Origin: Sinorhizobium saheli
Lineage (GTDB): Bacteria; Pseudomonadota; Alphaproteobacteria; Rhizobiales; Rhizobiaceae
Direction of reading: 5' to 3'
DNA length: 49,668 nucleotides
NCBI RefSeq assembly: GCF_001651875.1
Contig: NZ_LNQB01000051.1
Coordinates: 1-49,668, forward strand
Shown: positions 1-7,983 of the stretch, piece by piece
Position numbering within the stretch: the first letter of the stretch is position 1
Layout: every line of letters begins with the position of its first letter
Notes under the pieces: generated by a model
Seen by the model: only the letters and a program-made list of their open reading frames with translations
Told to the model about the DNA's origin: nothing
Database searches by the model: none
Made by a program: the position numbers and the translations under genes

Positions 1-308
1 AGTCCCTCTGTTGCAGCCGTAGGGAATCACGGCAAAAACCCAAAAGCCAGAGGGCTTTTTCAGCAGCCTGCTAGAGCATTTATTCTCCAGGTGGAGGCGC
101 GAAAGGGACGAGCGTGCTGAAGGCACAGGTTGTCCTGCGGGGGGCCAGCCTGAATTTTGGGTGAACGACTCGAGCGCCCCTTGAGTTCAAGCAGGGTGAG
201 TTTTCGAGTTTTCGATGAGATTAGGCGCAAGCAGATAGTTCGTGGTGGTCGGAAGTTGTCGCTTGGTGCTCCAAAATCGCATCATGAAGCACCGGCAACC
301 ATACGACC
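1..308. other. Stretch without a recognisable gene (left edge)
   Basis: I find no open frame here that resembles a known protein. It holds a terminator-like hairpin at 42-60 and, near 70-97, a degenerate piece resembling the rhizobial dispersed repeat (ctagagcattt followed by ccaggtgga). The remainder is probably eroded insertion-sequence DNA leading into the transposase fragment that follows. Confidence 0.4.
42..60. terminator. Terminator-like hairpin
   Basis: A perfect 7-bp stem (AAAAGCC / GGCTTTT) with a 4-base AGAG loop is followed by T residues on the plus strand and, by symmetry, on the minus strand. It could end transcription in either direction. The gene it serves lies outside the window or has been lost. 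Confidence 0.45.
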
Positions 309-645
309 TTGTCAGGTCGTGCCGATGGTCCAAGCACCCTCTCGTTCTGTGTTATTTGCGATGAGAACGGCATCGAACATCGTCGTACCATGGTGAAGCA
401 TCCCTGGACGAACGGCCAGGTCGAGCTCATGAGGCGGACCATCAAGGACGCCACCGTCAAGCGCTTTCACTATGACGATTACGAACAGTTGCGCCGGCAC
501 CTCGACGACTTCATCGCCGCCTACAATTTCGGCCGCAGATACCCTCAAAGGCCTCACGTCCTATGAGTTCACCTGTGCGGCCTGGACAAAGGACCCGGGA
601 CGATTCAGGCCGAGCAAGATCCAGAAAATGTCGGGACTGATCACC
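309..645 (+). pseudogene. IS481-family transposase, C-terminal remnant with frameshift
   Basis: The first part reads ENGIEHRRTMVKHPWTNGQV and then a stretch ending AYNFGRR, the C-terminal half of the DDE/rve integrase core of IS481-type transposases. At about 537 the frame shifts by one base and the expected continuation (DTLKGLTSYEF, then RFRPSKIQKMSGL) appears in the next frame. The N-terminal DNA-binding part and the first catalytic aspartates are absent, so it cannot be an active transposase. A conserved N in the usual VERMNRTIK motif is also changed (VELMRRTIK). No terminal inverted repeats were recognised. It is a footprint of past insertion at the edge of the secretion island. Confidence 0.85.
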
Positions 646-675
646 TGCCCTCTGCATATTATTGAGGAGCGTCCG

Positions 676-1341
676 CTACAACACGATCACCTTCGCGCCA
701 ATCTTCACCCGTTCGTAAAGATCGATGACGTCGTCATTGGTCATCCGAAAACATCCCGAGGAGGAGGATCGGCCGACGCTTTCCGGTTCGTTCGAGCCGT
801 GGATACGGTAGAGCGTGCTGCCGAGATAAATGGCGCGCGCGCCAAGCGGATTGTCAGGACCGCCGGCCATATGGGCCGGAAGCTCCGGGCGCCTGGCGCG
901 CATGTCGGCCGGCGGCCGCCAGTCGGGCCAGGGGCGCTTGCCGCTCACCACTTCCGTCCCATGCCAGCCGTAGCCTTCGCGACCGACACCAACGCTGTAG
1001 CGCAACGCCTTGCCGTCCGGGACGATGTAGTAAAGCGCGTAATGGCCCGTATCGATGATGATCGTCCCGGGCACTTCCCGGGTCGGGTAGTCCACCAGGT
1101 GCCTCGGCACGAACGCGCCCGCATCCGGGTAGCCACGCACTCCCGGCGCATGACGCGGCGGGTAGGCTGGCGGCGACATCAGGAATTCGATATAGCCGCT
1201 GTCGATCCAGACCTTGCCGGACTTGCGGTCGAGGGCAGGCGGCGACGGCTGCTCCGCAGTCGCGTGGCCGGCCGTCAGCGTCAAGAGAAGGATGGGAAGC
1301 AGCAGCCACAGGCTCAGCCTCCCCAGCGGCAAATCCGGCAT
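676..1341 (-). CDS. L,D-transpeptidase (YkuD family) at the end of the T3SS operon
   Basis: 221 residues. An N-terminal signal segment (about 8-29) is followed by a YkuD catalytic domain. The active-site block HGSNEPESVG then SSSSGCFRMTNDD supplies His181, Cys197 and Arg199, the residues of the HxnSxGCxR signature, so the enzyme should be functional. The family makes 3-3 peptidoglycan cross-links or attaches proteins to peptidoglycan in the periplasm, using a catalytic cysteine. It starts 28 bp after the sctU stop in the same direction, so it is probably the last gene of the leftward operon. T3SS clusters usually encode a lytic transglycosylase as their peptidoglycan enzyme, so a transpeptidase in this place is unusual. 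A local role in reinforcing or adapting the wall around the injectisome is inference; a general housekeeping role is possible. Confidence 0.85.
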   Translation of the reverse strand: MPDLPLGRLSLWLLLPILLLTLTAGHATAEQPSPPALDRKSGKVWIDSGYIEFLMSPPAYPPRHAPGVRGYPDAGAFVPRHLVDYPTREVPGTIIIDTGHYALYYIVPDGKALRYSVGVGREGYGWHGTEVVSGKRPWPDWRPPADMRARRPELPAHMAGGPDNPLGARAIYLGSTLYRIHGSNEPESVGRSSSSGCFRMTNDDVIDLYERVKIGAKVIVL

Positions 1342-1369
1342 GTTCAGTCTCCTCGGACGTTCTGGGCGT

Positions 1370-2407
1370 TCAAATCAGACCATTGGCCACCAGGGCATTG
1401 GCGACCTCCTGGAACAGCCGGTCGGGAACCGGCGCTCCGATCGGCGTCTTGCCGAGCTCGGCGGCGAGCCTCGCGTCGGCCATGAAGGGGATCCCCCGGC
1501 CTCTCGCCTCGGCCCTCATCGACGCGGCCGCCGCAGCGAAGCCGCGACAGACGACGATCGGCACCGGCGTTTCGCCGCGGACATAGCGGATGCCGACCGA
1601 GACCGCGCCGTCCTCGCCGATCAGGAGCACGGCGCTCGAAAGCCCCGTCCTCGTGGTGCCAAGGAGACGGGCCAGCTTGCGGCGCTCCTGCCTGATCATG
1701 GGGTCGCCTTCGGCGTCCTTGTGTTCGCGCTTGCTTTCCGAGCGGGTCATCCGCATTTCGCGCATGAACAGCCAGCGCTGCAGGAAGATATCGACCACGC
1801 CCATGACGACGAAAGCCGCGATCGCGATGGCGGCGGTGGTTTTCAGCATCGAGAGCGAGGTCGCGTGCAGGCAGGCAAAGCCGCATGTCGGCGCCTGGAA
1901 CAGCGCTCCGAGCCCCGCATAGAAGACGATGGAGAAGGCGACGGAGAGCGCTGCGATCTTGAACAGCGCCTTGCCGAAGTCGACGACGCTTTTCAGCGAC
2001 ACGATCCGCTTCAGCCCGGATGCCGGATTGATGCGGTTGAAATCCGGCTCGAGCGGCTTGGCCGAGAAGACGAAGCCCTTGGTGATCGCGACATTGGTGG
2101 CGAGAATGGCGATGACCGTGATCCCGAGGATCGGCAGCACCGTCGTCCAAAGCGCATCGGCGGCAATGGTGCTCAGCCGGTACCAGACATCGGCGAAGGG
2201 GCGCGCGTGGATCTGCGACGCCTCATCGAGGAGCAGGCCGATCTTCACCTGCAGATGCGGCGCCACATAGAAGAGAAAGAGAGTGGAGAACAGGACGACG
2301 ATGCCCGAGACCATGTCCGGGCTGTGCAGCACCTGGCCCTTCCGCCGCGCATCCCGGATCTTCTTGTCCGAGGCGGGAAGCGTCTTCTCCTCGCTGGTTT
2401 CGCTCAT
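1370..2407 (-). CDS. sctU: T3SS export apparatus switch protein SctU (RhcU/FlhB family) without NPTH motif
   Basis: 345 residues. Four N-terminal membrane segments lie at roughly 33-50, 85-108, 150-172 and 190-212, followed by a soluble C-domain, as in FlhB/YscU. The family normally cleaves itself at Asn-Pro-Thr-His, which sets the switch in substrate class. At the equivalent place this protein reads GEDGA (264-268) between VLLI and VSVGIRY, and the downstream YVRGETPVP matches the family well. The alignment is therefore secure and the motif is truly replaced. The protein should not self-cleave by the known mechanism. The ATG overlaps the stop of the TPR gene (ATGA). Assignment to SctU is secure; how switching works here is unknown. 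Confidence 0.93.
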   Translation of the reverse strand: MSETSEEKTLPASDKKIRDARRKGQVLHSPDMVSGIVVLFSTLFLFYVAPHLQVKIGLLLDEASQIHARPFADVWYRLSTIAADALWTTVLPILGITVIAILATNVAITKGFVFSAKPLEPDFNRINPASGLKRIVSLKSVVDFGKALFKIAALSVAFSIVFYAGLGALFQAPTCGFACLHATSLSMLKTTAAIAIAAFVVMGVVDIFLQRWLFMREMRMTRSESKREHKDAEGDPMIRQERRKLARLLGTTRTGLSSAVLLIGEDGAVSVGIRYVRGETPVPIVVCRGFAAAAASMRAEARGRGIPFMADARLAAELGKTPIGAPVPDRLFQEVANALVANGLI

Positions 2408-3258
2408 GTGACGCCGTCATCCCTGGAGGACGCCAGAAGACCGATCTGCTGGGCACGCCTGGCGACGTCCGGGATCGAGCGCAGCTTCGCGGCCTTCGCC
2501 AGGATCTGGTTCTTTTGCTTCGAGGACATGTCGGGGACCGGGACGGAGCGCGCCTTCTCCGTCTCGCCGGCCATGGTCAGGACGATCAGGTAGTTGACGA
2601 AATGCCGCCTCTCGGCGAGCGGCGAGCCGACGACGCCGGTCATATGCGTCACCGCTCCGCTCAGATTGTTCGAAAGCGCCTCGGCGAGCGCGAGATTGGT
2701 CGTGGTGTCGAGGTTCGCGGGCTGCAGCGACAGGGCCTTCGAAAAGGCGCCCTCCGCCGCGCCGCCGTTGCCGCTGAAGACGAGCGCCGTGCCGAGCCGG
2801 TTATAGGCCGCGACCGAATTCAGCGCCTCGGCGGCCGGGGCCAGGCTTCGCGCCGCCGCCTCCGCCTCGCCCTTCTGCAACTGGGCGGTCCCGAGCCCAA
2901 GCAATGCATTCGGGTCCTTGGGGTCTATCGCCAATGCGGCGCGAAAGGCTTCCTCGGCCCCCTCGGCGTCGCCGGCCTTCAGCCGCGCATTGCCGAGCCG
3001 CACGCGCATCGACGCGTCGTTCGGCGCGTTGACCGCGGCTCGCTCGTAAAGCGCCAGTGCCGTCGCGCTCTCACCCTTCGCTTCGATGCTTTCGGCGATG
3101 CTCAACAGCTTCGTCTGGGCGTTCGCCGACTTGTCCTTCTCCTTGTCGGCGGAAACGGTGGTGCAGGCAGAAAGCGCGATGAGCGCCACAAGAGCGCCGA
3201 TCCCCCGCCCGAGGACATGCCGGCGACGGCCGCACTTCAGGAACGACACCCTCTTCAT
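2404..3258 (-). CDS. TPR lipoprotein of TadD type in the T3SS operon
   Basis: 284 residues from the ATG at 3258, which overlaps the stop of the preceding gene (ATGA). A longer open frame exists upstream but overlaps the previous gene fully. A lipoprotein signal ends LSACTT with lipid-acceptor Cys32. Tandem tetratricopeptide repeats follow (for example ALALYERAAVNAPNDASMRV and AEEAFRAALAIDPKDPNALL), then a helical tail. TadD proteins of Tad pili have this layout and help secretin or pilus assembly. The position right after a CpaC-like secretin and a CpaD-like lipoprotein repeats a Tad-style outer-membrane set. It could serve as the pilotin or assembly factor for the T3SS secretin, since no separate SctG-type pilotin is visible. 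That role is inference. Confidence 0.75.
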   Translation of the reverse strand: MKRVSFLKCGRRRHVLGRGIGALVALIALSACTTVSADKEKDKSANAQTKLLSIAESIEAKGESATALALYERAAVNAPNDASMRVRLGNARLKAGDAEGAEEAFRAALAIDPKDPNALLGLGTAQLQKGEAEAAARSLAPAAEALNSVAAYNRLGTALVFSGNGGAAEGAFSKALSLQPANLDTTTNLALAEALSNNLSGAVTHMTGVVGSPLAERRHFVNYLIVLTMAGETEKARSVPVPDMSSKQKNQILAKAAKLRSIPDVARRAQQIGLLASSRDDGVT

Positions 3259-3695
3259 TCTACCCCCGTCTCGTTGGCCGCGTTGCGGCGCCGGCGCCCT
3301 TCGTCGCCATAGCCGTCGACATAGTCCTTCGCGGCCCGGGCAACCGGAGCCGCCATCGCCGGGCCCATGTCGCGGCCTCTGATCAGATGCCGCTGATCCG
3401 CCGCCATGAGCTGCAGGTTGAGATTGTTGGCGCAACCGGGCGGTAGATAGAGCGGCTGCTCGGCGGTATCGGGCGTGATGCATGCATCCGGCACCAGCAC
3501 CTGGGCGGCGCCGGTGTCGTAGCCCTTGCGAACGAGCCCGCCTTGCGCCGGCGGAGCGCCGTGCATCGAGAGATAGCTGTAATTGGCGGAATAGGGCTGC
3601 GGATGGGAGCCGCTGCAACCCGCCGAGGCGATGACCAGCGCGACGATCGACGCGGCCCGGATCCTTGCCGATCCCGAAGAAAGATCATTCCACAT
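3255..3695 (-). CDS. CpaD-like outer-membrane lipoprotein
   Basis: 146 residues with a lipoprotein signal ending ASAGC (Cys27). The C-terminal part reads PPGCANNLNLQLMAADQRHL followed by IRGRDMGP. This resembles the conserved CpaD block of Tad-pilus lipoproteins (a GCA...NL..M.A....L..GR.M.P pattern). It is shorter than CpaD proteins (about 200-230 residues), with the N-terminal half reduced. Its start overlaps the end of the secretin gene by 11 bp and its stop overlaps the next start by 4 bp, indicating translational coupling. CpaD works with the CpaC secretin in the outer membrane. I infer the same partnership here, within a T3SS. The similarity is a recognised pattern and was not computed. 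Confidence 0.65.
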   Translation of the reverse strand: MWNDLSSGSARIRAASIVALVIASAGCSGSHPQPYSANYSYLSMHGAPPAQGGLVRKGYDTGAAQVLVPDACITPDTAEQPLYLPPGCANNLNLQLMAADQRHLIRGRDMGPAMAAPVARAAKDYVDGYGDEGRRRRNAANETGVE

Positions 3696-5028
3696 AGAAG
3701 CCGTATCCCTTGTTGACCGCCGGCTTCGCCTTCCTGCGCGGCGAGGTGATGGCGCCGGCGGGGCTGTCCAGCGGCGTTTTCATGCTTCGCTCGGAGGTGG
3801 GCGAGACGAGGTACGGGGTGATCAGGATGACGAGTTCCGTCTCGTTGCGCTGGAACCGCTTCGACTTGAACAATTCGCCGAGGATCGGCACGTCGCCGAC
3901 CACGGGCGTCTTGTTCAGCGTCTGCGATTCCTGCCGCTGGAACAGGCCGGCGATCGCAAAGGTCTGGCCGCTGCCGACCTCGACGGTCGTATCCGCCCGG
4001 CGGATGCGCAGCGACGGCACCACCAGCCCGCCGATCGAGACGACGCTGTCCTGCGAGACGCTGCTGACCTCGGGCCGCACCTGCAGCGCGATGCGGTTGT
4101 TCGGCAGCAGCGTCGGCGTGAACTGGAGCGAGACACCGAACTGCTTGTATTCGATGCCGATCTGGTCGTCGCCGACCGGCACAGGCACGGGGATCTCGCC
4201 GCCCGCGAGGAAGCTCGCGGTCTGGCCGGTGACGGCGGTGATATTGGGCTCGGCGAGGATCGTCAGGATGCCGTTCGCCTGCAGCGCGTCGAGCAGCACA
4301 TTGACGTTCACATGGTCGCCGCGCGCGCCGATGGTGATGCCGGTATCGTCCTCATTGCTGGCGCCGCCGGTGCGGACGATGCCGAAGGAGAAGGAGCCGC
4401 TGTTGACGAAGACGCTCCAGTCGATGCCGAAGCGCGTCAGCTCGTTGCGGGCGACTTCGGCGAAGCGGACGCGGATATTGACCTGGTTCGGCCCGGCGAT
4501 CGTCGTGTTGTTGAGCGGCGGCTTGTCCGGGGTCGAATAGCTCTGGAGCACATTCTCCATGTCCATCGCCTCGCCGACGTTGCGCGCCTGGCCGGTGCCG
4601 ACATATTGCCCGCCGAAAAGGCTGATATCGACCCGGGTGGTCGGCTGCAGCGCCAGCGCCGACTGTTCCGCCGCCCTGGGGTTGCCGCTGACGCGGACCT
4701 GCACCGTGCCGCGCGTCATCTGGTCGGCGCTGAGCGCGATCAGGTTGGTGTCGCCGGTCTTCGTCGCGTAGATATAGACGACGCCGGGCGAGACGACGCG
4801 CACGTCGGCGATCGCGGTGTCGGCGAGAAACACCGATTCGACCGGTTCGTCGAAACGCAGGATCGTGCCTTCCCCGACGGTGAGTTCCAGGACCTGGCCG
4901 TTAATGGCGTCGACCTTCACCTGCGCATCAGCCGACCGCAGCGAAGCGTGGACCGCCAGCGCAGCCGTCAAGATAAACAGAAAGACTTTCCCCGCCTGGA
5001 CAAAGCGAAGGCTTCGAAAAACTAGCAT
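3685..5028 (-). CDS. sctC: Secretin of CpaC/RcpA type serving as T3SS secretin (RhcC2 position)
   Basis: 447 residues. A signal peptide (about 1-35) leads into a pilus-assembly type N-domain (ILRFDEPVESVFLADTAIAD, then VVYIYATKTGDTNLI), as in CpaC/RcpA secretins. The secretin domain at about 255-415 includes FLAGGEIPVPV, IEYKQFGVSLQFTPTLL, VEVGSGQTFAIAGLF and VGDVPILGELF. YscC/InvG-type secretins begin with N0 and N1 domains of a different kind. Here those appear in a separate gene at 9547. Neighbours are CpaD- and TadD-like lipoprotein genes. It forms the outer-membrane gate of the system. Its location inside the sctV-to-sctU operon makes a T3SS role nearly certain. The Tad-type origin is inferred from motif resemblance. 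Confidence 0.88.
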   Translation of the reverse strand: MLVFRSLRFVQAGKVFLFILTAALAVHASLRSADAQVKVDAINGQVLELTVGEGTILRFDEPVESVFLADTAIADVRVVSPGVVYIYATKTGDTNLIALSADQMTRGTVQVRVSGNPRAAEQSALALQPTTRVDISLFGGQYVGTGQARNVGEAMDMENVLQSYSTPDKPPLNNTTIAGPNQVNIRVRFAEVARNELTRFGIDWSVFVNSGSFSFGIVRTGGASNEDDTGITIGARGDHVNVNVLLDALQANGILTILAEPNITAVTGQTASFLAGGEIPVPVPVGDDQIGIEYKQFGVSLQFTPTLLPNNRIALQVRPEVSSVSQDSVVSIGGLVVPSLRIRRADTTVEVGSGQTFAIAGLFQRQESQTLNKTPVVGDVPILGELFKSKRFQRNETELVILITPYLVSPTSERSMKTPLDSPAGAITSPRRKAKPAVNKGYGFYVE

Positions 5029-5109
5029 CCCACTCCCTATTCGTTCCCCTCACCCCGCGCCCCCGCGCAGGCGAAAAATGGCTGTTCCCGTTGTCGATTT
5101 CCGCAGCGC

Positions 5110-7254
5110 TCATCCGCGCCCGGCTCCTGCAATTTCCGGCGCTCCGCCGACCGGAAGCGCGATGTAGCCGAGGCATTGGACGCTGAACTCCGCAGAGATT
5201 TCCTGATAGGAGAGAACCGCGACATTGACGTCGTGGCGCATCAGGAGATTCCGGACCGGCCGGCGGATGTCCCCGGACGTCAGGATCGCAATGCGCGACC
5301 CGGCCTCCGCCTTTTCCCGGCGCTTCCTGAGTTCCTCGACAATGGGCGCCGCGAGACGCTCCGGAACGCCGAGACCGGTATTGTTCTCGACCGCCGACCT
5401 CAGCTCGTCTTCAAAAGGCCTCGTCAGGAGATAGGCCGAAACGATCCGGTTGCCGTCGGCAAGGCGGAAGCAGATCTGTCGTCCGAGGCCCGCCCGCACG
5501 CCGTCGGCGAGCGCCTGCAGGCTCTGGGCGTGCGGCGCGCGCTCGGCAATGGTCTGGAGGATGATGCGCATATTGGTGATCGGGACATCTTCCTCGATCA
5601 GCCGGCGAAGCACGTCGGCGAGCTTCTGCACCGACACCACGTCCAGGACATCCTTGATGAGATCGCCGAAGCTCTCTTCCAGCCGCCCGAGGAGCGCGCG
5701 CACTTCGTGGGCGTCGATGAAGTCCGGCGCATAGCGGCGCAGGACGCGCTCGAGGAGCGTCGCCACCACATCGGCCGGCTCGCAATAGCCGACGCCGGCG
5801 GCGTCGAGGGCGGCCGCATGGGACCGTTCGATCCAGACGAGCTTCAGGCCCATGAGGTCCGGCTGCCTCACATAGGGTATCGCCATGATGTCGAGATCGA
5901 CGGTTTCGTCCCAGACCATGAGGTGATCGACGAGCAGCGCGCCCTCGACGACGGGGACACCCTCGAAGTCGATGCGGAACTCGGCCGGCGCCAGCCGCGC
6001 ATCGGCGCGCCAGCCGATCGCGGGAACGCGAAGGCCGAGATCGGCGAGGATCGCTTCGGCCAGCCCCTCCGCCCGCTCGGCGAACAGCGGCTGCGGCAGG
6101 CGTTCGGCGAGCGCCTCGCCCATCGTCAGCACGATCCTCTCCGCCGCTCCGGCATGCGTCGAGGAAGCACCGGGGAGATTGCCCGCTATATGGTCGACCA
6201 CGCGTCCGCCGGCGGAGACCGGACGGGGCACATCGCGCCGGGGCGAAGCCGTCCCGGCGACGTCCTCGGCGGCCTTGCGATTGCGGGCTCTATAGGCGAG
6301 CAGGCCGGCGAGAGCGGCGAGCGCCCAGAAGACGACGAGCGGAAAGCCGGGAACCAGCCCGAAAGCGAAAAGGATCGCCGCCGCCAGCGCCAGCGCGCGG
6401 TCGCTCGCGCCGAGCTGGCCGATGATCTCCGAGCTCAGATCCTGCGGGCGGGCGCCGGAGGGAACGCGCGTCACCACGGCGCCGGCCGCGACCGCCATCA
6501 TCAGCGCCGGAATCTGGGAAATCAGCCCGTCGCCGACGGTCAGCAGCGAATAGGTATGCGCCGCCTCGCCGACCGTGAGCCCGCGCTTGAGCGACCCGAT
6601 GGTGAGGCCGCCGATGAGGTTGATCGCGATGATGATCAATCCGGCCACCGCGTCGCCCTTGACGAATTTCATCGCGCCGTCCATGGCGCCGTAGAAATGG
6701 CTCTCGCGTTCGAGGTCGTCGCGTCTGCGGCGCGCCTCCTGCTGGTCGATGTCGCCGCTGCGGGCTTCGTTGTCGATGCTCATCTGCTTGCCCGGCATCG
6801 CATCGAGCGCGAAGCGTGCCCCGACCTCGGCGACCCGCTCGGCCCCCTTGGTGATGACGACGAACTGGGCGACCGTGATGATCAGGAAGACGATGAGCCC
6901 GACGAGCACGTCGCCGCCGACGACGAAGGAGCCGAAGGCCGCGACGATCTGCCCGGCATCCGCCTCGGTCAGGATCAGCCGCGTCGTGGTGATCGCCAGC
7001 GCCAGCCGGAAGAGCGTTCCGAGCAGGATGATCGACGGCAGCGAGGAGAGCTGCACCGGGCTCGACACATAGAGCGCGCCGACGAGGATGAGCAGGCTGT
7101 AGAAGAAGTTGAAGCCGATCAGCACGTCGACGAGCAGGGTCGGCATCGGGATGATCATCATGGTGATCGCGAGCATCACCACGGCGGCGACGACGATGTC
7201 CGAGCGCCGCGATGCCGCCCGCGCGAACTGGTTGACGGTGGCGATCGCGCTCAT
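5110..7254 (-). CDS. sctV: T3SS major export apparatus protein SctV (RhcV/FlhA family)
   Basis: 714 residues from the ATG at 7254, which overlaps the stop of sctY (ATGA). A longer frame upstream reads into sctY. About eight membrane segments fill the first 320 residues. The FHIPEP-family stretch includes LLGTLFRLALAITTTRLIL and ERVAEVGARFALDAMPGKQM. A large cytoplasmic domain follows, which forms the nonameric ring that receives substrates and chaperones. Length is normal for the family. It lies directly after sctX and sctY, the same order as in Yersinia (yscX-yscY-yscV), which fits the known SctX-SctY-SctV interaction. It is followed after 81 bp by the secretin gene. The identification is secure. 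Confidence 0.97.
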   Translation of the reverse strand: MSAIATVNQFARAASRRSDIVVAAVVMLAITMMIIPMPTLLVDVLIGFNFFYSLLILVGALYVSSPVQLSSLPSIILLGTLFRLALAITTTRLILTEADAGQIVAAFGSFVVGGDVLVGLIVFLIITVAQFVVITKGAERVAEVGARFALDAMPGKQMSIDNEARSGDIDQQEARRRRDDLERESHFYGAMDGAMKFVKGDAVAGLIIIAINLIGGLTIGSLKRGLTVGEAAHTYSLLTVGDGLISQIPALMMAVAAGAVVTRVPSGARPQDLSSEIIGQLGASDRALALAAAILFAFGLVPGFPLVVFWALAALAGLLAYRARNRKAAEDVAGTASPRRDVPRPVSAGGRVVDHIAGNLPGASSTHAGAAERIVLTMGEALAERLPQPLFAERAEGLAEAILADLGLRVPAIGWRADARLAPAEFRIDFEGVPVVEGALLVDHLMVWDETVDLDIMAIPYVRQPDLMGLKLVWIERSHAAALDAAGVGYCEPADVVATLLERVLRRYAPDFIDAHEVRALLGRLEESFGDLIKDVLDVVSVQKLADVLRRLIEEDVPITNMRIILQTIAERAPHAQSLQALADGVRAGLGRQICFRLADGNRIVSAYLLTRPFEDELRSAVENNTGLGVPERLAAPIVEELRKRREKAEAGSRIAILTSGDIRRPVRNLLMRHDVNVAVLSYQEISAEFSVQCLGYIALPVGGAPEIAGAGRG

Positions 7255-7586
7255 TCGGCCGCCCTCGCCTGGAGATAGGCCTTGAATGCATCGCGCGCGC
7301 GGTCCTCCTGGCCGCGCAGCCAATGCGCCTTGCTCCTCAGCCGCGCAACGGCGGGATCGCCCGCTTCGGAAATGTCCTCAATGCGATCGATTGCGGCGAT
7401 CGCACGCGTTGCGGCGTCGGTCTCGACGAATGCCTCGGCCAGCGAATGCAGCACCGCGACGTTCTCCGGCGCCATCCTGGCCGCAAGGAGAAGGAATACC
7501 AGGCCGCGCTCGTGATGGCCGGCGCGACAGTAGAGCGAACCGAGCGCATGAAGGAATTCGAGGCTGTCCGCGTGCCGCTCGGTCAA
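7251..7586 (-). CDS. sctY: SctY-like TPR chaperone (YscY type), TTG start
   Basis: 111 residues if translation begins at the TTG at 7586, which overlaps the sctX stop (TTGA). There is no ATG or GTG nearby that would give a sensible length, and YscY of Yersinia is of similar size (about 114). The protein is all-helical with TPR-like repeats: ALGSLYCRAGHHERGLVFLL, then AVLHSLAEAFVETDAATRAI, and a last repeat ending DRARDAFKAYLQ. The last repeat resembles the C-terminus of YscY. SctY binds SctX and the SctV cytoplasmic domain and is needed for early-substrate export. Gene order X-Y-V supports this. The stop overlaps the sctV start by 4 bp. Confidence 0.72.
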   Translation of the reverse strand: MTERHADSLEFLHALGSLYCRAGHHERGLVFLLLAARMAPENVAVLHSLAEAFVETDAATRAIAAIDRIEDISEAGDPAVARLRSKAHWLRGQEDRARDAFKAYLQARAAE

Positions 7587-7957
7587 CTGCTTTGCGCCTG
7601 CATGAGACGGTGCTGGAGATCGCGCCGGCTTTCGATCTCGTCGTTGAGCATCGATGCGGTGAGCTTGGCGATGTCCTCGTCGAGATCCAGTCCGGGCAAC
7701 ACCTCCTGGACGATGTAGGTCAGGATCTCCTGCGATCGCGACAGGTCGAACAGGGTGGCGTTCGAAAGCCTTGCCCGTTCGGCGCCGCCGGCGCGCACGT
7801 TGCCGGTCGGCGTCTTGCGGCGGGTCTGGCGAAGCGATTGCAGCAGCCGGGCGTCGAACTCCTCGGATTGCGCGCGCTGAGCCGCATCCGGTCGCAACGA
7901 CAGCGCGCTCGACTGGCCGCGGTTGCGAATGTCGTTCCGGCGGATCTCGGTGCTCAT
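7583..7957 (-). CDS. sctX: SctX-like early T3SS substrate/regulator (YscX type)
   Basis: 124 residues, the size of YscX. The N-terminal half is polar and probably disordered, and the C-terminal half is helical (SQEILTYIVQEVLPGLDLDE, ending MLNDEIESRRDLQHRL). YscX-family proteins have this layout and need their helical C-terminus to bind SctY. Placement immediately upstream of sctY and sctV supports the call more than sequence does. The gene starts 26 bp after sctD and its stop overlaps the probable TTG start of sctY. SctX is typical of Ysc-type systems and not usually reported for rhizobial ones. If the call is wrong, the alternative is an unrelated small T3SS accessory protein. Confidence 0.6.
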   Translation of the reverse strand: MSTEIRRNDIRNRGQSSALSLRPDAAQRAQSEEFDARLLQSLRQTRRKTPTGNVRAGGAERARLSNATLFDLSRSQEILTYIVQEVLPGLDLDEDIAKLTASMLNDEIESRRDLQHRLMQAQSS

Positions 7958-7983
7958 CCTGGCTCACCCCTTCTCGCCGCGCG

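Noticed and set aside
472..1485. Long plus-strand open frame of 337 codons
   Set aside because: Only its first part (538-645) has meaning, as the frameshifted end of the transposase. The remainder lies antisense to the L,D-transpeptidase and is Arg/His-rich, typical of a shadow frame in GC-rich DNA.
3259..3618. Extension of the TPR lipoprotein by 120 residues upstream
   Set aside because: The extra part overlaps the CpaD-like gene completely, has biased composition, and would hide a clear lipoprotein signal that begins at 3258.
5176..7278. 700-codon plus-strand open frame opposite sctV
   Set aside because: Composition is dominated by D, R, H and G with no domain pattern; sctV on the other strand is a certain gene.
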